A DNA stretch of 64,000 nucleotides from an uncultured Pelagibacteraceae bacterium (GTDB taxonomy: Bacteria > Pseudomonadota > Alphaproteobacteria > Pelagibacterales > Pelagibacteraceae). Every line of letters starts with the position of its first letter. The stretch's first letter is position 1. The translations under genes were made by a program, and so were the position numbers. Below, piece by piece: positions 13,373 through 22,628 of the stretch. The stretch lies in contig CACOQN010000005.1 in assembly GCA_902629285.1 (NCBI GenBank), positions 1 through 64,000 of the forward strand, given 5' to 3'. The notes under the pieces are model-generated. The model was not told the DNA's origin. It worked only from the letters and a program-made list of their open reading frames with translations, and ran no database searches.

Positions 13373-13401
13373 TTTTTACTAGAACTTATTTATTATGTCA
13401 A
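13373..13401 (-). promoter_or_regulatory. Predicted sigma-70 promoter for metX operon
   Basis: A perfect -35 hexamer TTGACA reads leftward at 13401-13396. It is followed after 17 bases by TAAAAA (13378-13373), a moderate -10. The implied start site, near 13366, coincides with the first base of the SAM-II aptamer stem, which supports both calls. Confidence 0.6.
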
Positions 13402-13474
13402 TTTTTTAAAAAATCCTCTTATTCTCTATAAAATTTTGAAATTTTATCTATAAAGAGCACATAAATTAAAAAAA

Positions 13475-14560
13475 ATGACTACTCCAAATTTCAAAAAATT
13501 TCATATTGAGGCTTATAAGCCTGGTAAATCAAAAGTTAAGAAGCTTAAGAACGTAATTAAGCTTTCTGCAAATGAGTCTGCATTAGGTATGAGCCCTAAA
13601 GTAAAGAAAATAATATCAAATAAAAATCTGAATTTAGATAAATATCCAGATGGAAAATCTCAAAATTTAAGAAAAGCAATATCTAAAGCTTATAAATGTA
13701 ATTCTGAGAAAATTATTTGTGGAGCTGGTTCAGATGAAGTTATTCAAATGCTCTGTCAGTTGTTTTTAAACCCAAAAGATGAGGTTGTGGTACCAGAGTA
13801 CAGTTTTTTAATGTACAGAATTTACTCAAAAATTGTAGGTGCAAAAGTTGTGTTTGCAAAAGAAATTAATTTTACGGTTTCAGTAAATGAAATTTTAAAA
13901 AAAATAACAAAAAAAACTAAAATTGTGTTTATAGCTAACCCAAACAATCCTACAGGAACCTACTTAACGAAAAAAGAAGTTTTAGAATTAAGAAAAAGGT
14001 TAAATAAAAAAATTTTACTAGTTATAGATGATGCCTATGCGGAATATATGAAAAACAATGATTATTCATCTGGGTTAGATTTGTTTAAAAATAAAGACAA
14101 TGTTTTCATCCTTAGAACTTTTTCTAAAATGTTTGGATTAGCTTCTCTGAGAGTAGGTTGGGGATATGGATCAAAAAAAATAGTTGATGCGCTAAATGTT
14201 ATAAAACCACCATTTAATGTAAATGGTATTGCTCAATTAGCTGCCACCGAGTCTCTGAAGGATAAAGCTTTCATAAATAAATCGATTAGACATAATTTAT
14301 TATATTCTAAAAAAATTAAGAAATTTCTTGAGACATATAATATTTTTTCAAATTCAGTTTCAGCAAATTTTTTGTTACTTAATTTTGAAAAATGCAGATA
14401 TTCAGCAAAATTTCTTTATGAAAAACTTAAAAATAAGGGAATTATTTTAAGATCAACAGAAGATGGTTATCATATAAAGAATAAATTAAGGTTAACTATT
14501 GGATCTAAAAAAGAAAACTTAAAATTTATGAGTGTTATTAAGCAAGTATTGAAAAAATGA
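13475..14560 (+). CDS. hisC: Histidinol-phosphate / aromatic aminotransferase
   Basis: This is a PLP-dependent class I/II aminotransferase of the HisC family, 361 residues. Family motifs are KLSANESALGMSPK, FIANPNNPTGTYL, VIDDAYAEY, and the PLP-lysine region RTFSKMFGLASLRVGWG. HisC converts imidazole-acetol phosphate to histidinol phosphate, but copies next to tyrA in alphaproteobacteria are thought to serve tyrosine/phenylalanine transamination. The overlap with the downstream prephenate dehydrogenase gene (ATGA) favours an aromatic role. It is divergent from metX; an 8-bp inverted repeat (13428-13447) lies in its upstream region. Confidence 0.9.
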   Translation: MTTPNFKKFHIEAYKPGKSKVKKLKNVIKLSANESALGMSPKVKKIISNKNLNLDKYPDGKSQNLRKAISKAYKCNSEKIICGAGSDEVIQMLCQLFLNPKDEVVVPEYSFLMYRIYSKIVGAKVVFAKEINFTVSVNEILKKITKKTKIVFIANPNNPTGTYLTKKEVLELRKRLNKKILLVIDDAYAEYMKNNDYSSGLDLFKNKDNVFILRTFSKMFGLASLRVGWGYGSKKIVDALNVIKPPFNVNGIAQLAATESLKDKAFINKSIRHNLLYSKKIKKFLETYNIFSNSVSANFLLLNFEKCRYSAKFLYEKLKNKGIILRSTEDGYHIKNKLRLTIGSKKENLKFMSVIKQVLKK

Positions 14561-15453
14561 AAAATATTTTAATTATTGGCTGTGGATTATTAGGTTCATC
14601 CTTATTAAGGCGTATTAGCAAAAAAAAACTAGCGAAAAAAATATTTATTTATGAAAAATCAAAATCAAATATTGCTAAGATAAAAAGATTAAAATTACCT
14701 GGAACAATTGTTAAATCATTAAAAGAAGGTACAAGTAATTCCGATTTAATCATCTTTTGTACACCAATGAGTGAATACAAAAATATTATTTTAAAAATTA
14801 ATAAGTTTATATCATCGAAAACATTGATTACAGATATTGGTTCTTCAAAAATTGAAACTTCTAAAATTATAAATAAATTTTTAAAGAAAGGTATTCATTG
14901 GATTCAAAGTCACCCGATAGCTGGATCAGAGGTCAGTGGACCAGAGCATGGTAAAGAAAATATGTTTACTGATAGGTGGTGTATATTAATTAAAGAAAAA
15001 AATATTAAAAGAAATAATATAAATATTCTAACTAAGTTTTGGAAAAAAATTGGATCAAAAGTAGTTGTTATGAGCGCTCAAAAACATGACAAAATTTTTT
15101 CTATTACTAGTCATTTACCACACTTAATTGCATATAATCTGGTGAAATCTGCACAAGATTTTGAGAAAAAACAAAATTATGATCTAATCAAATATAGCGC
15201 TGGTGGATTACGAGATTTTTCTAGGATTGCAGCATCAAATGAAATCATGTGGAGAGATATTTTTTTTAACAATAAAAATAATATTTCAAAAGCGATTGAT
15301 TTATTTATTAAAAATTTAAATCAATTTAAAAAAGATATTAATTCAAAAAATAATAATTCTATCGTAAAGAAACTTATTCAGACTAAAAAAGTAAGGTCAA
15401 AAATCATCAAATTAAAACAAGATATAGACAAGCCTGACTTTGGAAGAAATTAA
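14557..15453 (+). CDS. tyrA: Prephenate / arogenate dehydrogenase
   Basis: This NAD(P)-dependent enzyme oxidatively decarboxylates prephenate (or arogenate) in tyrosine synthesis. The N-terminal Rossmann motif is IIGCGLLGSSLLR. LITDIGSSKIET, the catalytic IQSHPIAGSEVSGP region and SHLPHLIAYNL follow. Its 298 residues match the short monofunctional (TyrC-like) type with no chorismate mutase or ACT domain. The start overlaps hisC by 4 bases; the TAA stop lies in a TTAA shared with the stop of the convergent NlpC/P60 gene. Confidence 0.93.
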   Translation: MKNILIIGCGLLGSSLLRRISKKKLAKKIFIYEKSKSNIAKIKRLKLPGTIVKSLKEGTSNSDLIIFCTPMSEYKNIILKINKFISSKTLITDIGSSKIETSKIINKFLKKGIHWIQSHPIAGSEVSGPEHGKENMFTDRWCILIKEKNIKRNNINILTKFWKKIGSKVVVMSAQKHDKIFSITSHLPHLIAYNLVKSAQDFEKKQNYDLIKYSAGGLRDFSRIAASNEIMWRDIFFNNKNNISKAIDLFIKNLNQFKKDINSKNNNSIVKKLIQTKKVRSKIIKLKQDIDKPDFGRN

Positions 15454-16196
15454 TATTTTATTCTAGATACTTTTTTTACCTTTAGCTTGGCAGTTTTTTC
15501 AATTCTATTAATTGTTTCTATAATTGGCATAATAATTACTTTTCTTTCTGGACCATAAGAATGAATTAGTTGTTTAGAATTTAAACAAATTGCAACATGA
15601 CCCTTCCAAAAAATAATATCTCCTTTTTTAAATAGTTTTTTTTTTAAATTCTTTTTTGTATATTTGATCTGATCTTTTGTATCTCTTGGATAAAACGAAT
15701 TATTATAACAATAAAATATTTGCAATAAGGCTGAACAATCAATACCTTTAAATGTTTTTCCACCCCAAACATATTTTACATCGAGAAATTTTTTAAATAC
15801 TTTTGTAAAATTATTTTCTTTATGGTTTATTTTTTTAATATCTACTTTTTTAATCCACTTATTTTTCTCAATTTTTACGTAATTCTTATTTTGTTCAAAT
15901 ACAGATAATTTGGATGCAAGTGGAAGCCAACTGCTTGTTCCAATTCCAGGTTTCTTATAAATCTTTGCTTTTAGCGAACTGACTTTATAATTGGAGCTAA
16001 ATTTTTCTATATATTTTGAATTTTTTATAAACCCCTTATAATTATCAAATAAAGTTTTAATTTTTATCCAATTTTTATTTTTTGCTAATATTTTGAATTT
16101 TTCACCATATATAATTTGTGAAGTTATTTCAGATTTTCTGGAAGGATTTTTGTAAATATTCGAAAAATTACCTATGAAGTAAAAATTATTTTGCAC
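15450..16196 (-). CDS. SH3-domain NlpC/P60 peptidoglycan endopeptidase
   Basis: The last roughly 110 residues form an NlpC/P60 cysteine peptidase: nucleophile in KGIDCSALLQIFY, histidine in WKGHVAICLN. The N-terminal part contains two SH3-like segments (about residues 10-60 and 65-115), as in gamma-D-glutamyl-diamino acid endopeptidases of the YkfC type. No signal peptide is evident, suggesting cytoplasmic action on recycled muropeptides. There is no early ATG; I use the GTG at 16196, although TTG at 16199 is possible. Either overlaps the end of the ampG gene, and that coupling supports a joint muropeptide import-and-cleavage role. Confidence 0.87.
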   Translation of the reverse strand: MQNNFYFIGNFSNIYKNPSRKSEITSQIIYGEKFKILAKNKNWIKIKTLFDNYKGFIKNSKYIEKFSSNYKVSSLKAKIYKKPGIGTSSWLPLASKLSVFEQNKNYVKIEKNKWIKKVDIKKINHKENNFTKVFKKFLDVKYVWGGKTFKGIDCSALLQIFYCYNNSFYPRDTKDQIKYTKKNLKKKLFKKGDIIFWKGHVAICLNSKQLIHSYGPERKVIIMPIIETINRIEKTAKLKVKKVSRIKY

Positions 16197-17562
16197 CAAT
16201 TTTAATTTTGTTTTTAATTAACCACAAACAAATCAATGAAGGTATCACCATAATAGTTGTTAGAACAAAAAATGTTCCCCAATCTCCATTTAACCAGTCA
16301 ACTAAAGCTCCTGAGGATGAAGCTAAAGTAGTACGACCAGCAGTACCAATTGAAGCAAGTAATGCATATTGTGTGGCTGTATAAGTTCTATCAACTAGTA
16401 ATGATATAAATGCAACAAATGCTACAGTTGCAAAAGCTGCTGTGATATCATCAGCTATAACCGCAATTGCAAATAAAATTTCTGATTTTCCAGTCCATGC
16501 TAAAACTGCAAATAAAAGATTGGTTACAGCCATTAAACCACCAGCAAAGAACATAGTTTTAATTGTTCCAGCTCTCATGGCCATTACTCCACCCAATAAA
16601 GTAAATACAACTGTAGTTATCCAACCAAGACCTTTTGAATAAATTGCAATTTGACCTTTGGAGAAACCAATTTCTTTATAAAAAACAATAGACATTCTTC
16701 CCATAAATGCCTCACCTATCTTAAACAAGAAAACAAATCCTAAAATTCCAGCTGCAATGGCAAAACCATTTTTTCTAAAAAAACTAATAATAGGTCCGCC
16801 TATAGTTCCTGTAATATAAGCGATAAAGTTTGTAATAATATTGCTAGATCCAAGTTTTCCTTCAATTAATTTGTCTGTTTCTCTCTGTTTTACTTCTCTG
16901 TTTGTCTCTATAGGTTCATGAACAAACATTAATCCAATATTCATTAAAATTATTAAAATACCTAAAATTAAAAAAGTAGCTTGCCAGTAGTCAGCTACCC
17001 CTAGGTTTTCAAAAAATTCTGCCGTAAATAAAGCAACAACTCCACCTAATTTATAACCTGTCCACCAACCAACAACAGCCATGGCTGCGCCTGCAGCCAT
17101 TGATTTTCCTTCATTTTCATTTATCTGTTCAATTCTTAATGCATCCACAGTTATATCTTGGGTTGCTGACGCGATAGCAATAATTAAACCTACAGTAATT
17201 AATAAAGCCAAATTTTCAGTTGGATTAATCACACTCCAAACAACAAGACTTAACAAAATAATTAATTGCATCAAAACTATCCATCCTCTTCTATGACCTA
17301 ATTTTTTTGTTAGTATTGGAATTTGAATTCTATCTATAATGGGAGCCCACAAATAATTGAAAGCGTATACTCCAAAAATTAAACCTGCCCATCCAATTGT
17401 TGATCTACTTAGACCTTCTTCTTTAAGCCAAAGACTTAAGCTACTTGCAATTAATACCCATGGAAATCCACTTATTGCACCTAATAAAAGAATTCTTACC
17501 ATTCGAATATCTTTATAAACTGCAAGAGAATCAAGCCATGTTTGTTTCTTTGTTTCAGACAT
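16186..17562 (-). CDS. ampG: AmpG-type muropeptide permease (MFS)
   Basis: This inner-membrane major-facilitator protein of about 458 residues has roughly 12 hydrophobic segments. AmpG-like features are the N-terminal LLGAISGFPWVLIASSLSLW, SRSTIGWAGLIFG and WAPIIDRI, and the region PQDITVDALRIE-like (here ATQDITVDALRIEQI). AmpG imports GlcNAc-anhydroMurNAc peptides. The ATG at 17562 has a GGAG nine bases upstream; a longer frame would need TTG at 17577 inside the trkH end. It overlaps the downstream NlpC/P60 gene. Other AmpG-like permeases carry different solutes, so substrate is inferred. Confidence 0.85.
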   Translation of the reverse strand: MSETKKQTWLDSLAVYKDIRMVRILLLGAISGFPWVLIASSLSLWLKEEGLSRSTIGWAGLIFGVYAFNYLWAPIIDRIQIPILTKKLGHRRGWIVLMQLIILLSLVVWSVINPTENLALLITVGLIIAIASATQDITVDALRIEQINENEGKSMAAGAAMAVVGWWTGYKLGGVVALFTAEFFENLGVADYWQATFLILGILIILMNIGLMFVHEPIETNREVKQRETDKLIEGKLGSSNIITNFIAYITGTIGGPIISFFRKNGFAIAAGILGFVFLFKIGEAFMGRMSIVFYKEIGFSKGQIAIYSKGLGWITTVVFTLLGGVMAMRAGTIKTMFFAGGLMAVTNLLFAVLAWTGKSEILFAIAVIADDITAAFATVAFVAFISLLVDRTYTATQYALLASIGTAGRTTLASSSGALVDWLNGDWGTFFVLTTIMVIPSLICLWLIKNKIKIGAK

Positions 17563-17564
17563 AA

Positions 17565-19004
17565 TTAATTTCTCCAAAAAGATGGTAAGAACAATACTAA
17601 TATTGCAAACAACTCAAGTCTACCTAAAATCATACCTACAGTTAAGATCCATTTAGAAATATCAGGCAAAGATGAAAAATCTCCATTAGGCCCGATAATA
17701 GGTCCTAAACCTGGACCAACATTTGATATTGATGTTGCCGCTCCAGAGATAGCAGTTATAAAATCAAGACCAGTTAATGATAATAATGCAGCTAAAATAA
17801 AAAAAATAACAAAATAAAAATAAATAAATGAAATTATTGATGCAATAAATTTATCATCAACAGATCCTTGATCGTATTTAATTACAAATATTCCCTTGGG
17901 ATATATAATTTTTTTTAATTGATTTAATATAAATAAATATAGAATTTGAATTCTAAAAATTTTAACACCACAAGTAGTTGATCCAGCACACCCCCCAATA
18001 AACATTAATGCAAGAAATATTGTTATAGGAAAACTTCCCCAACCATCAAATTTGGCATTTACATAACCTGTTCCAGTCAATATTGAAATTGTATTAAAAA
18101 AAATAGATCTTAAACTAAAGTTTTCGTTATTATTAAATAATAAATAAATTGATAAAATAATAATGCTTATAATTATTATTTTAATAAATGTTCTGATTTG
18201 AATATCGTTTAAAAATATTTTTTTATTACCACTAATAAATTTAATATATGCAATAAATGGAATACTTCCTAAAATTATAAAAATCATCGATGATATTTCT
18301 ATAAGTACACTGTCAAAATATCCGATAGATTGATTATAATTAGAAAATCCACCTGTAGCTATGGTAGTCATAGAATGAGTTAAACTATCAAATTTTCCCA
18401 TTCCAAATACCCAATATGATAATGCACAAATAGCAGTTAGGCCTGAATAAATATAAATAAGTCTTAAAGCTATTTCTTTTGATTTAGGAAGAATTTTTTC
18501 AGATGAGTCGTTGCTAGAAATTTTAAATAATTGCATACCACCAACATTCATTATAGGCATCAGGGTAATTGCCATAACAATTATACCAATACCTCCCAAC
18601 CATTGAAGTATTGCTCTCCATAATAGAATACCTTTTGGTGTATTCTCTAAGTCAGAAATAATTGTTGATCCAGTTGTTGTAATACCAGACATACTTTCAA
18701 AAAAAGCATCAGTAATTGAAAGTTCAATAGTCGAAAATATAAATGGTAAAGATCCAAAAATAGCAATACTTAACCATGATAAGGCAGTTAATAAAAATGC
18801 TTGTTGCAAATTTAATTTTTTGTCGTGGTTTAGATTTGAAAGAAAAAATAATGATCCAAAAATTATAGTAACAATAGATGCACCAAAAAATGATGAATCT
18901 ATTTCTGAATAAATAAATTGAGCAATTATTGGGATGAACATTGAGATCCCTAAAATTATTTGCAAAATTCCTAGTGTAAAAAAAACAGTTTTATAATTAG
19001 ACAT
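17565..19004 (-). CDS. trkH: TrkH/KtrB family potassium uptake protein
   Basis: This 479-residue integral membrane protein has four repeated membrane-pore-membrane units. Filter-type segments are visible as SGITTTGSTIIS, TTIATGGFSN, SILTGTGYVN and SISNVGPGLG. It would be the ion-conducting part of a Trk system; the regulatory partner trkA is not in this window. It ends just before ampG on the same strand and is divergent from lysS. Confidence 0.93.
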   Translation of the reverse strand: MSNYKTVFFTLGILQIILGISMFIPIIAQFIYSEIDSSFFGASIVTIIFGSLFFLSNLNHDKKLNLQQAFLLTALSWLSIAIFGSLPFIFSTIELSITDAFFESMSGITTTGSTIISDLENTPKGILLWRAILQWLGGIGIIVMAITLMPIMNVGGMQLFKISSNDSSEKILPKSKEIALRLIYIYSGLTAICALSYWVFGMGKFDSLTHSMTTIATGGFSNYNQSIGYFDSVLIEISSMIFIILGSIPFIAYIKFISGNKKIFLNDIQIRTFIKIIIISIIILSIYLLFNNNENFSLRSIFFNTISILTGTGYVNAKFDGWGSFPITIFLALMFIGGCAGSTTCGVKIFRIQILYLFILNQLKKIIYPKGIFVIKYDQGSVDDKFIASIISFIYFYFVIFFILAALLSLTGLDFITAISGAATSISNVGPGLGPIIGPNGDFSSLPDISKWILTVGMILGRLELFAILVLFLPSFWRN

Positions 19005-19095
19005 TTTGAAAGAACATTATTTTATGGTAAATAAATTTCAACTCTATAAGAATTAATAAAATCGCCAATTTAAGATTTTTATAAAAGATATATTC

Positions 19096-20658
19096 GTGAT
19101 TAAAAAAGAAATTTTAGACAAAACAAGTGCTTGGCCTTTCGTTGAAGCAAAAAAAATGCTTCGTGAGAGAAAATCATTTATTGATAAAAAAGGTAAAATT
19201 ACTCTTCAAACAGGATATGGCCCAAGTGGCCTTCCTCATATTGGAACATTTGGAGAAGTTGCAAGGACCTCAATGATGGTTAATGCTTTAAAGCAACTTA
19301 CAGATTTACCAGCAGAAATAATTACTTTCTCTGATGATATGGATGGTCTAAGAAAAGTTCCTGATAATGTTCCTAATCAGGAATTGCTAAATAAAAACTT
19401 ACATAAACCATTAACACAAGTTCCAGATCCATTTAAAAAATTTGCAAGTTTTGGAGAACATAATAATGAAATGTTAAAAGATTTTTTAAATAGTTTTAAT
19501 TTTAAATACAGTTTTAAAAGCTCAACATCTTTATACAAAGGTGGTTTTTTCAACCCAACTTTAAAAATTATTTTAGAATATTATGATGGTATAATGAATA
19601 TTATACTTCCAACTTTAGGCAAAGAACGTCAACAAACTTACTGTCCTTTTTTACCAATTTGTCCAGATACAGGTCATGTTCTCGAAATTCCAGTTATAGA
19701 AATTGATAAAAAAAATTCTAAAATAATTTTTGATAATAAGGGTAAAAAATTAGAATCTAGTATTTTGGATGGAAATTGTAAATTACAATGGAAAGTTGAT
19801 TGGGCAATGAGATGGTATGCTCTAGATATAGATTTTGAAATGTATGGAAAAGACCTTATTGAGAGTGCAATTTTATCAACTAAAATTATAAATTTAATTG
19901 GTAAAAAACATCCATCTGGATTTGCTTACGAATTATTTCTTGATGAAAAGGGTGAAAAAATTTCAAAATCTAAAGGAAATGGTATTACCATCGACCAGTG
20001 GTTAAAATATGCCTCACCTGAAAGCTTATCTTTATACATGTACCAAAATCCAAAAAGAGCTAAAAAACTTTATAATGAAATAGTGCCAAAAGCTGTAGAT
20101 GAGTACCTTGATAATATTGAAAAATCAAAAAAACAAACAGAACAACAATTGGTAATGAATCCTGCTTGGCATGTTCATAATGGCAATATTCCAAAAGAAG
20201 AAATGATTATGTCTTTTTCTATGTTGTTGAATTTAGTTGAGACAAGCAACGCTGATAATAAAGATTTATTATGGAAGTTTGTTAAAAAATATAAATCTAA
20301 CATTCATGAAAAAAACTTTCCAATTTTTGATGGACTAGTTGCTTATGCAATTAAGTATTTTAATGATGTTATTAAGGCTCAAAAAAAATATAAAAATCCA
20401 TCTGAAAATGAAAAATTAGCTCTACAAGCTTTAGTTAAAACTTTAGAACAATGTAATGATCAGATGTCTCCTGAGGATATACAAACATTAATATATTCAA
20501 CAGGTAAAGAAAATGGGTATGCACAAAACCTAAGAGATTGGTTTAAATTAATTTATGAAGTGGTATTTGGAGATGAAAATGGACCTAGAATGGGTTTTTT
20601 TATAAGTTTTTTCGGTGTTAACGAAACAAAAGAGTTGATAATTAGTAAATTGAAATAA
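19096..20658 (+). CDS. lysS: Lysyl-tRNA synthetase, class I
   Basis: This is the class I (archaeal-type) LysRS, unrelated to the common class II enzyme; it charges tRNA-Lys. The Rossmann-fold signature PSGLPHIGT (H near residue 48) and the KMSKS counterpart KISKSKGN (near residues 288-295) are intact, and LQWKVDWAMRWYAL is typical. Its 520 residues are normal. It starts with GTG at 19096; no better upstream ATG exists. Class I LysRS is known from several alphaproteobacteria. Its stop overlaps the pyrD start (TAATG). Confidence 0.95.
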   Translation: MIKKEILDKTSAWPFVEAKKMLRERKSFIDKKGKITLQTGYGPSGLPHIGTFGEVARTSMMVNALKQLTDLPAEIITFSDDMDGLRKVPDNVPNQELLNKNLHKPLTQVPDPFKKFASFGEHNNEMLKDFLNSFNFKYSFKSSTSLYKGGFFNPTLKIILEYYDGIMNIILPTLGKERQQTYCPFLPICPDTGHVLEIPVIEIDKKNSKIIFDNKGKKLESSILDGNCKLQWKVDWAMRWYALDIDFEMYGKDLIESAILSTKIINLIGKKHPSGFAYELFLDEKGEKISKSKGNGITIDQWLKYASPESLSLYMYQNPKRAKKLYNEIVPKAVDEYLDNIEKSKKQTEQQLVMNPAWHVHNGNIPKEEMIMSFSMLLNLVETSNADNKDLLWKFVKKYKSNIHEKNFPIFDGLVAYAIKYFNDVIKAQKKYKNPSENEKLALQALVKTLEQCNDQMSPEDIQTLIYSTGKENGYAQNLRDWFKLIYEVVFGDENGPRMGFFISFFGVNETKELIISKLK

Positions 20659-21710
20659 TGTATTCAAATTTAAGATCATTAATATTTAAAATTGATCCTG
20701 AAAGAGCACATTTTTTAGCAATTCAATCGCTCAAACTTAATTTAGTTTCAAATATATTTGATGAAAACAAAAATGATCCTATTTTAAAAACAAAACTATT
20801 TAATCAAAATCTTGATAATCCCATAGGGATTGCAGCAGGTTTCGATAAGAATGCTGAGGTATACAACCCTTTATTTAGGTTGGGTTTTGGATTTGTTGAA
20901 GTAGGCACGGTTACTCCATTAAAACAATATGGGAATGAAAAACCAAGAGTGTTTAGATTGGTTGAAGATCAAGCATTAATTAATAGGTTAGGTTTTAACA
21001 ACCATGGATCAGATACAATATTAAACAGAATAAAATCTAATAAAAAACTAGGTGTACTAGGTATAAACGTAGGTCCAAACAAAGATTCTAATGATAGATT
21101 GAATGATTATCTAATTGGATTAGAAAAATTTTCTGAAGTTGCAGATTATATTACAATTAATATTTCTTCACCAAATACTGAAAATCTAAGAAATTTTCAT
21201 GAAGAGAATAAATTGAAAGAGTTATTAAAATCTGTCTCAGAGAAAAAAAAACAATTAAAATCTGAAATTCCTGTGGCTGTAAAGATTTCACCAGATATAA
21301 ATGAAAATCAAATTGACTTAATTTCAGAAATACTTTTAGAAAATGAAATAAGCGCAATAATAATTTCAAATACTTCTGAAGCTTCTCGGGAAACACTTCA
21401 AGATATACAGAGACATCAAAAAGGTGGTTTGTCTGGAAAACCTATTGAAAAAAAATCAAATCTTTTAATAAGTAAGTTCTACAATTTAATTAAAGGTAAA
21501 ATTAAAATAATTGGAGTGGGCGGCGTTGACTCAGGTAAAGCAGCTTATGATAAGTTTTTATTAGGAGCAGATTATGTTCAGTTATATACAGGCATGGTAT
21601 TTCAAGGACCCAATATTGCTGGCATGATTAAAAAAGACCTAAAAGAATTACTAATAAGAGATGGTGTCAAAAATTTCACAGAAATTGTTGGAAATAAAAC
21701 TATTTCTTAA
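20658..21710 (+). CDS. pyrD: Dihydroorotate dehydrogenase, class 2 (quinone-linked)
   Basis: This membrane-associated flavoenzyme oxidises dihydroorotate to orotate in pyrimidine synthesis and passes electrons to quinone. Class 2 features are the extended N-terminus, [36 protein letters not shown], the catalytic serine loop INISSPNT, and [13 protein letters not shown] plus YTGMVFQGP. The length is 350 residues. It overlaps lysS by one base and precedes rpmB, which has its own predicted promoter. Confidence 0.97.
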   Translation: MYSNLRSLIFKIDPERAHFLAIQSLKLNLVSNIFDENKNDPILKTKLFNQNLDNPIGIAAGFDKNAEVYNPLFRLGFGFVEVGTVTPLKQYGNEKPRVFRLVEDQALINRLGFNNHGSDTILNRIKSNKKLGVLGINVGPNKDSNDRLNDYLIGLEKFSEVADYITINISSPNTENLRNFHEENKLKELLKSVSEKKKQLKSEIPVAVKISPDINENQIDLISEILLENEISAIIISNTSEASRETLQDIQRHQKGGLSGKPIEKKSNLLISKFYNLIKGKIKIIGVGGVDSGKAAYDKFLLGADYVQLYTGMVFQGPNIAGMIKKDLKELLIRDGVKNFTEIVGNKTIS

Positions 21711-21721
21711 ATGTATTAAAC

Positions 21722-21750
21722 TTGACGCCTTCAATATCTCCCCTTATATA
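21722..21750 (+). promoter_or_regulatory. Predicted sigma-70 promoter for rpmB
   Basis: TTGACG (21722-21727) and TATATA (21745-21750) are exactly 17 bases apart, and both boxes match the sigma-70 consensus closely. The implied start site, near 21757, is only about six bases before the rpmB ATG at 21763, so the leader would be almost absent. It supports independent transcription of rpmB and the downstream transporter. Confidence 0.65.
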
Positions 21751-21762
21751 GGCACTGTTATT

Positions 21763-22074
21763 ATGTCAAAAAAATGCGAACTTACCGGTAAAATTCCTAT
21801 GAAAGGTCATAACGTTAGCCATGCTAACAACAAGACTAAAAGAAGATTTCTACCAAATCTTAAAAAAGTAAAATTTACAAGTGAGCTTACTGGAAGAAGT
21901 TTAAAACTTACTGTGAGTAATTCAGGTGTAAGGTCAGTTGACAAAAAAGGTAGTTTTGATGAATTTTTAAAAACCGTTAAAAATAAAAATTTATCTCCTA
22001 GATTAAAAAAGTTAAAAAAAGTAGTTTTAATTAAATCCCCTTTTAAAAAGAAACCTGTAGCTAAATCAGCTTAA
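21763..22074 (+). CDS. rpmB: 50S ribosomal protein L28
   Basis: This large-subunit protein has the canonical N-terminus (M)[19 protein letters not shown] followed by [12 protein letters not shown] use the ATG at 21763 (103 residues); the frame is open further upstream but that part overlaps pyrD and lacks family similarity. It is longer than the E. coli protein (78 residues) because of a basic C-terminal extension, as in other alphaproteobacteria. The stop overlaps the next start as TAATG. Confidence 0.97.
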   Translation: MSKKCELTGKIPMKGHNVSHANNKTKRRFLPNLKKVKFTSELTGRSLKLTVSNSGVRSVDKKGSFDEFLKTVKNKNLSPRLKKLKKVVLIKSPFKKKPVAKSA

Positions 22075-22628
22075 TGAACAAATTATTTATCACCCTTTCT
22101 GTAATGATGGGGGTTGTTGTACTATCTTCTAATTATTTAGTTCAGTTCCCAATAAACTATTTTGGATTAAATGAAATTCTAACTTATGGAGCTTTTAGTT
22201 ACCCAATAGCTTTTTTAATAACAGATTTAGCAAATAGGTCCTATGGAAAATTACTAGCAAGGCAAATTGTATATTTGGGCTTTTTAATAGGAATTATATT
22301 TACATTGTTATTCTCAACTGATTTTGCAGATTTAATCTCTGTTAGAATTGCAATAGGATCAGGGGTAGCTTTTATTACTGCCCAATTGTTAGATATTCAA
22401 ATTTTTGATCGATTAAGAAAAAAACAGTGGTTTGTTGCCCCACTTACTTCATCTTTGATTGGATCGACAGTCGACACATTTTTATTTTTCTCAATATCAT
22501 TTTATGCAACAGGAGTACCTTGGGTTACTTTATCTCTTGGAGATTTAGCAGTAAAAATTTTAGTTGCTTTAATAATGTTGATACCATTCAGAATGTTATT
22601 GAAAATTATTAAACCAATTAAAGTTTAA
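22074..22628 (+). CDS. Queuosine precursor transporter (VUT/YhhQ family)
   Basis: This 184-residue membrane protein has about five to six hydrophobic segments. It resembles the VUT family (PIAFLITDLANRSYGKLLARQ, GSGVAFITAQLLDIQIFDRLR, APLTSSLIGSTVDTFLFFSI). Members import queuosine precursors such as preQ0 or preQ1 for tRNA modification. Here it is coupled to rpmB, so its expression may track translation capacity. The stop is in a TTAA that also ends the convergent speB-like gene. Exact substrate is inferred from the family. Confidence 0.85.
   Translation: MNKLFITLSVMMGVVVLSSNYLVQFPINYFGLNEILTYGAFSYPIAFLITDLANRSYGKLLARQIVYLGFLIGIIFTLLFSTDFADLISVRIAIGSGVAFITAQLLDIQIFDRLRKKQWFVAPLTSSLIGSTVDTFLFFSISFYATGVPWVTLSLGDLAVKILVALIMLIPFRMLLKIIKPIKV

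Noticed and set aside
21661..21762. Extended rpmB reading frame
   Set aside because: It overlaps pyrD and crosses a strong promoter; the L28 N-terminus begins at 21763.
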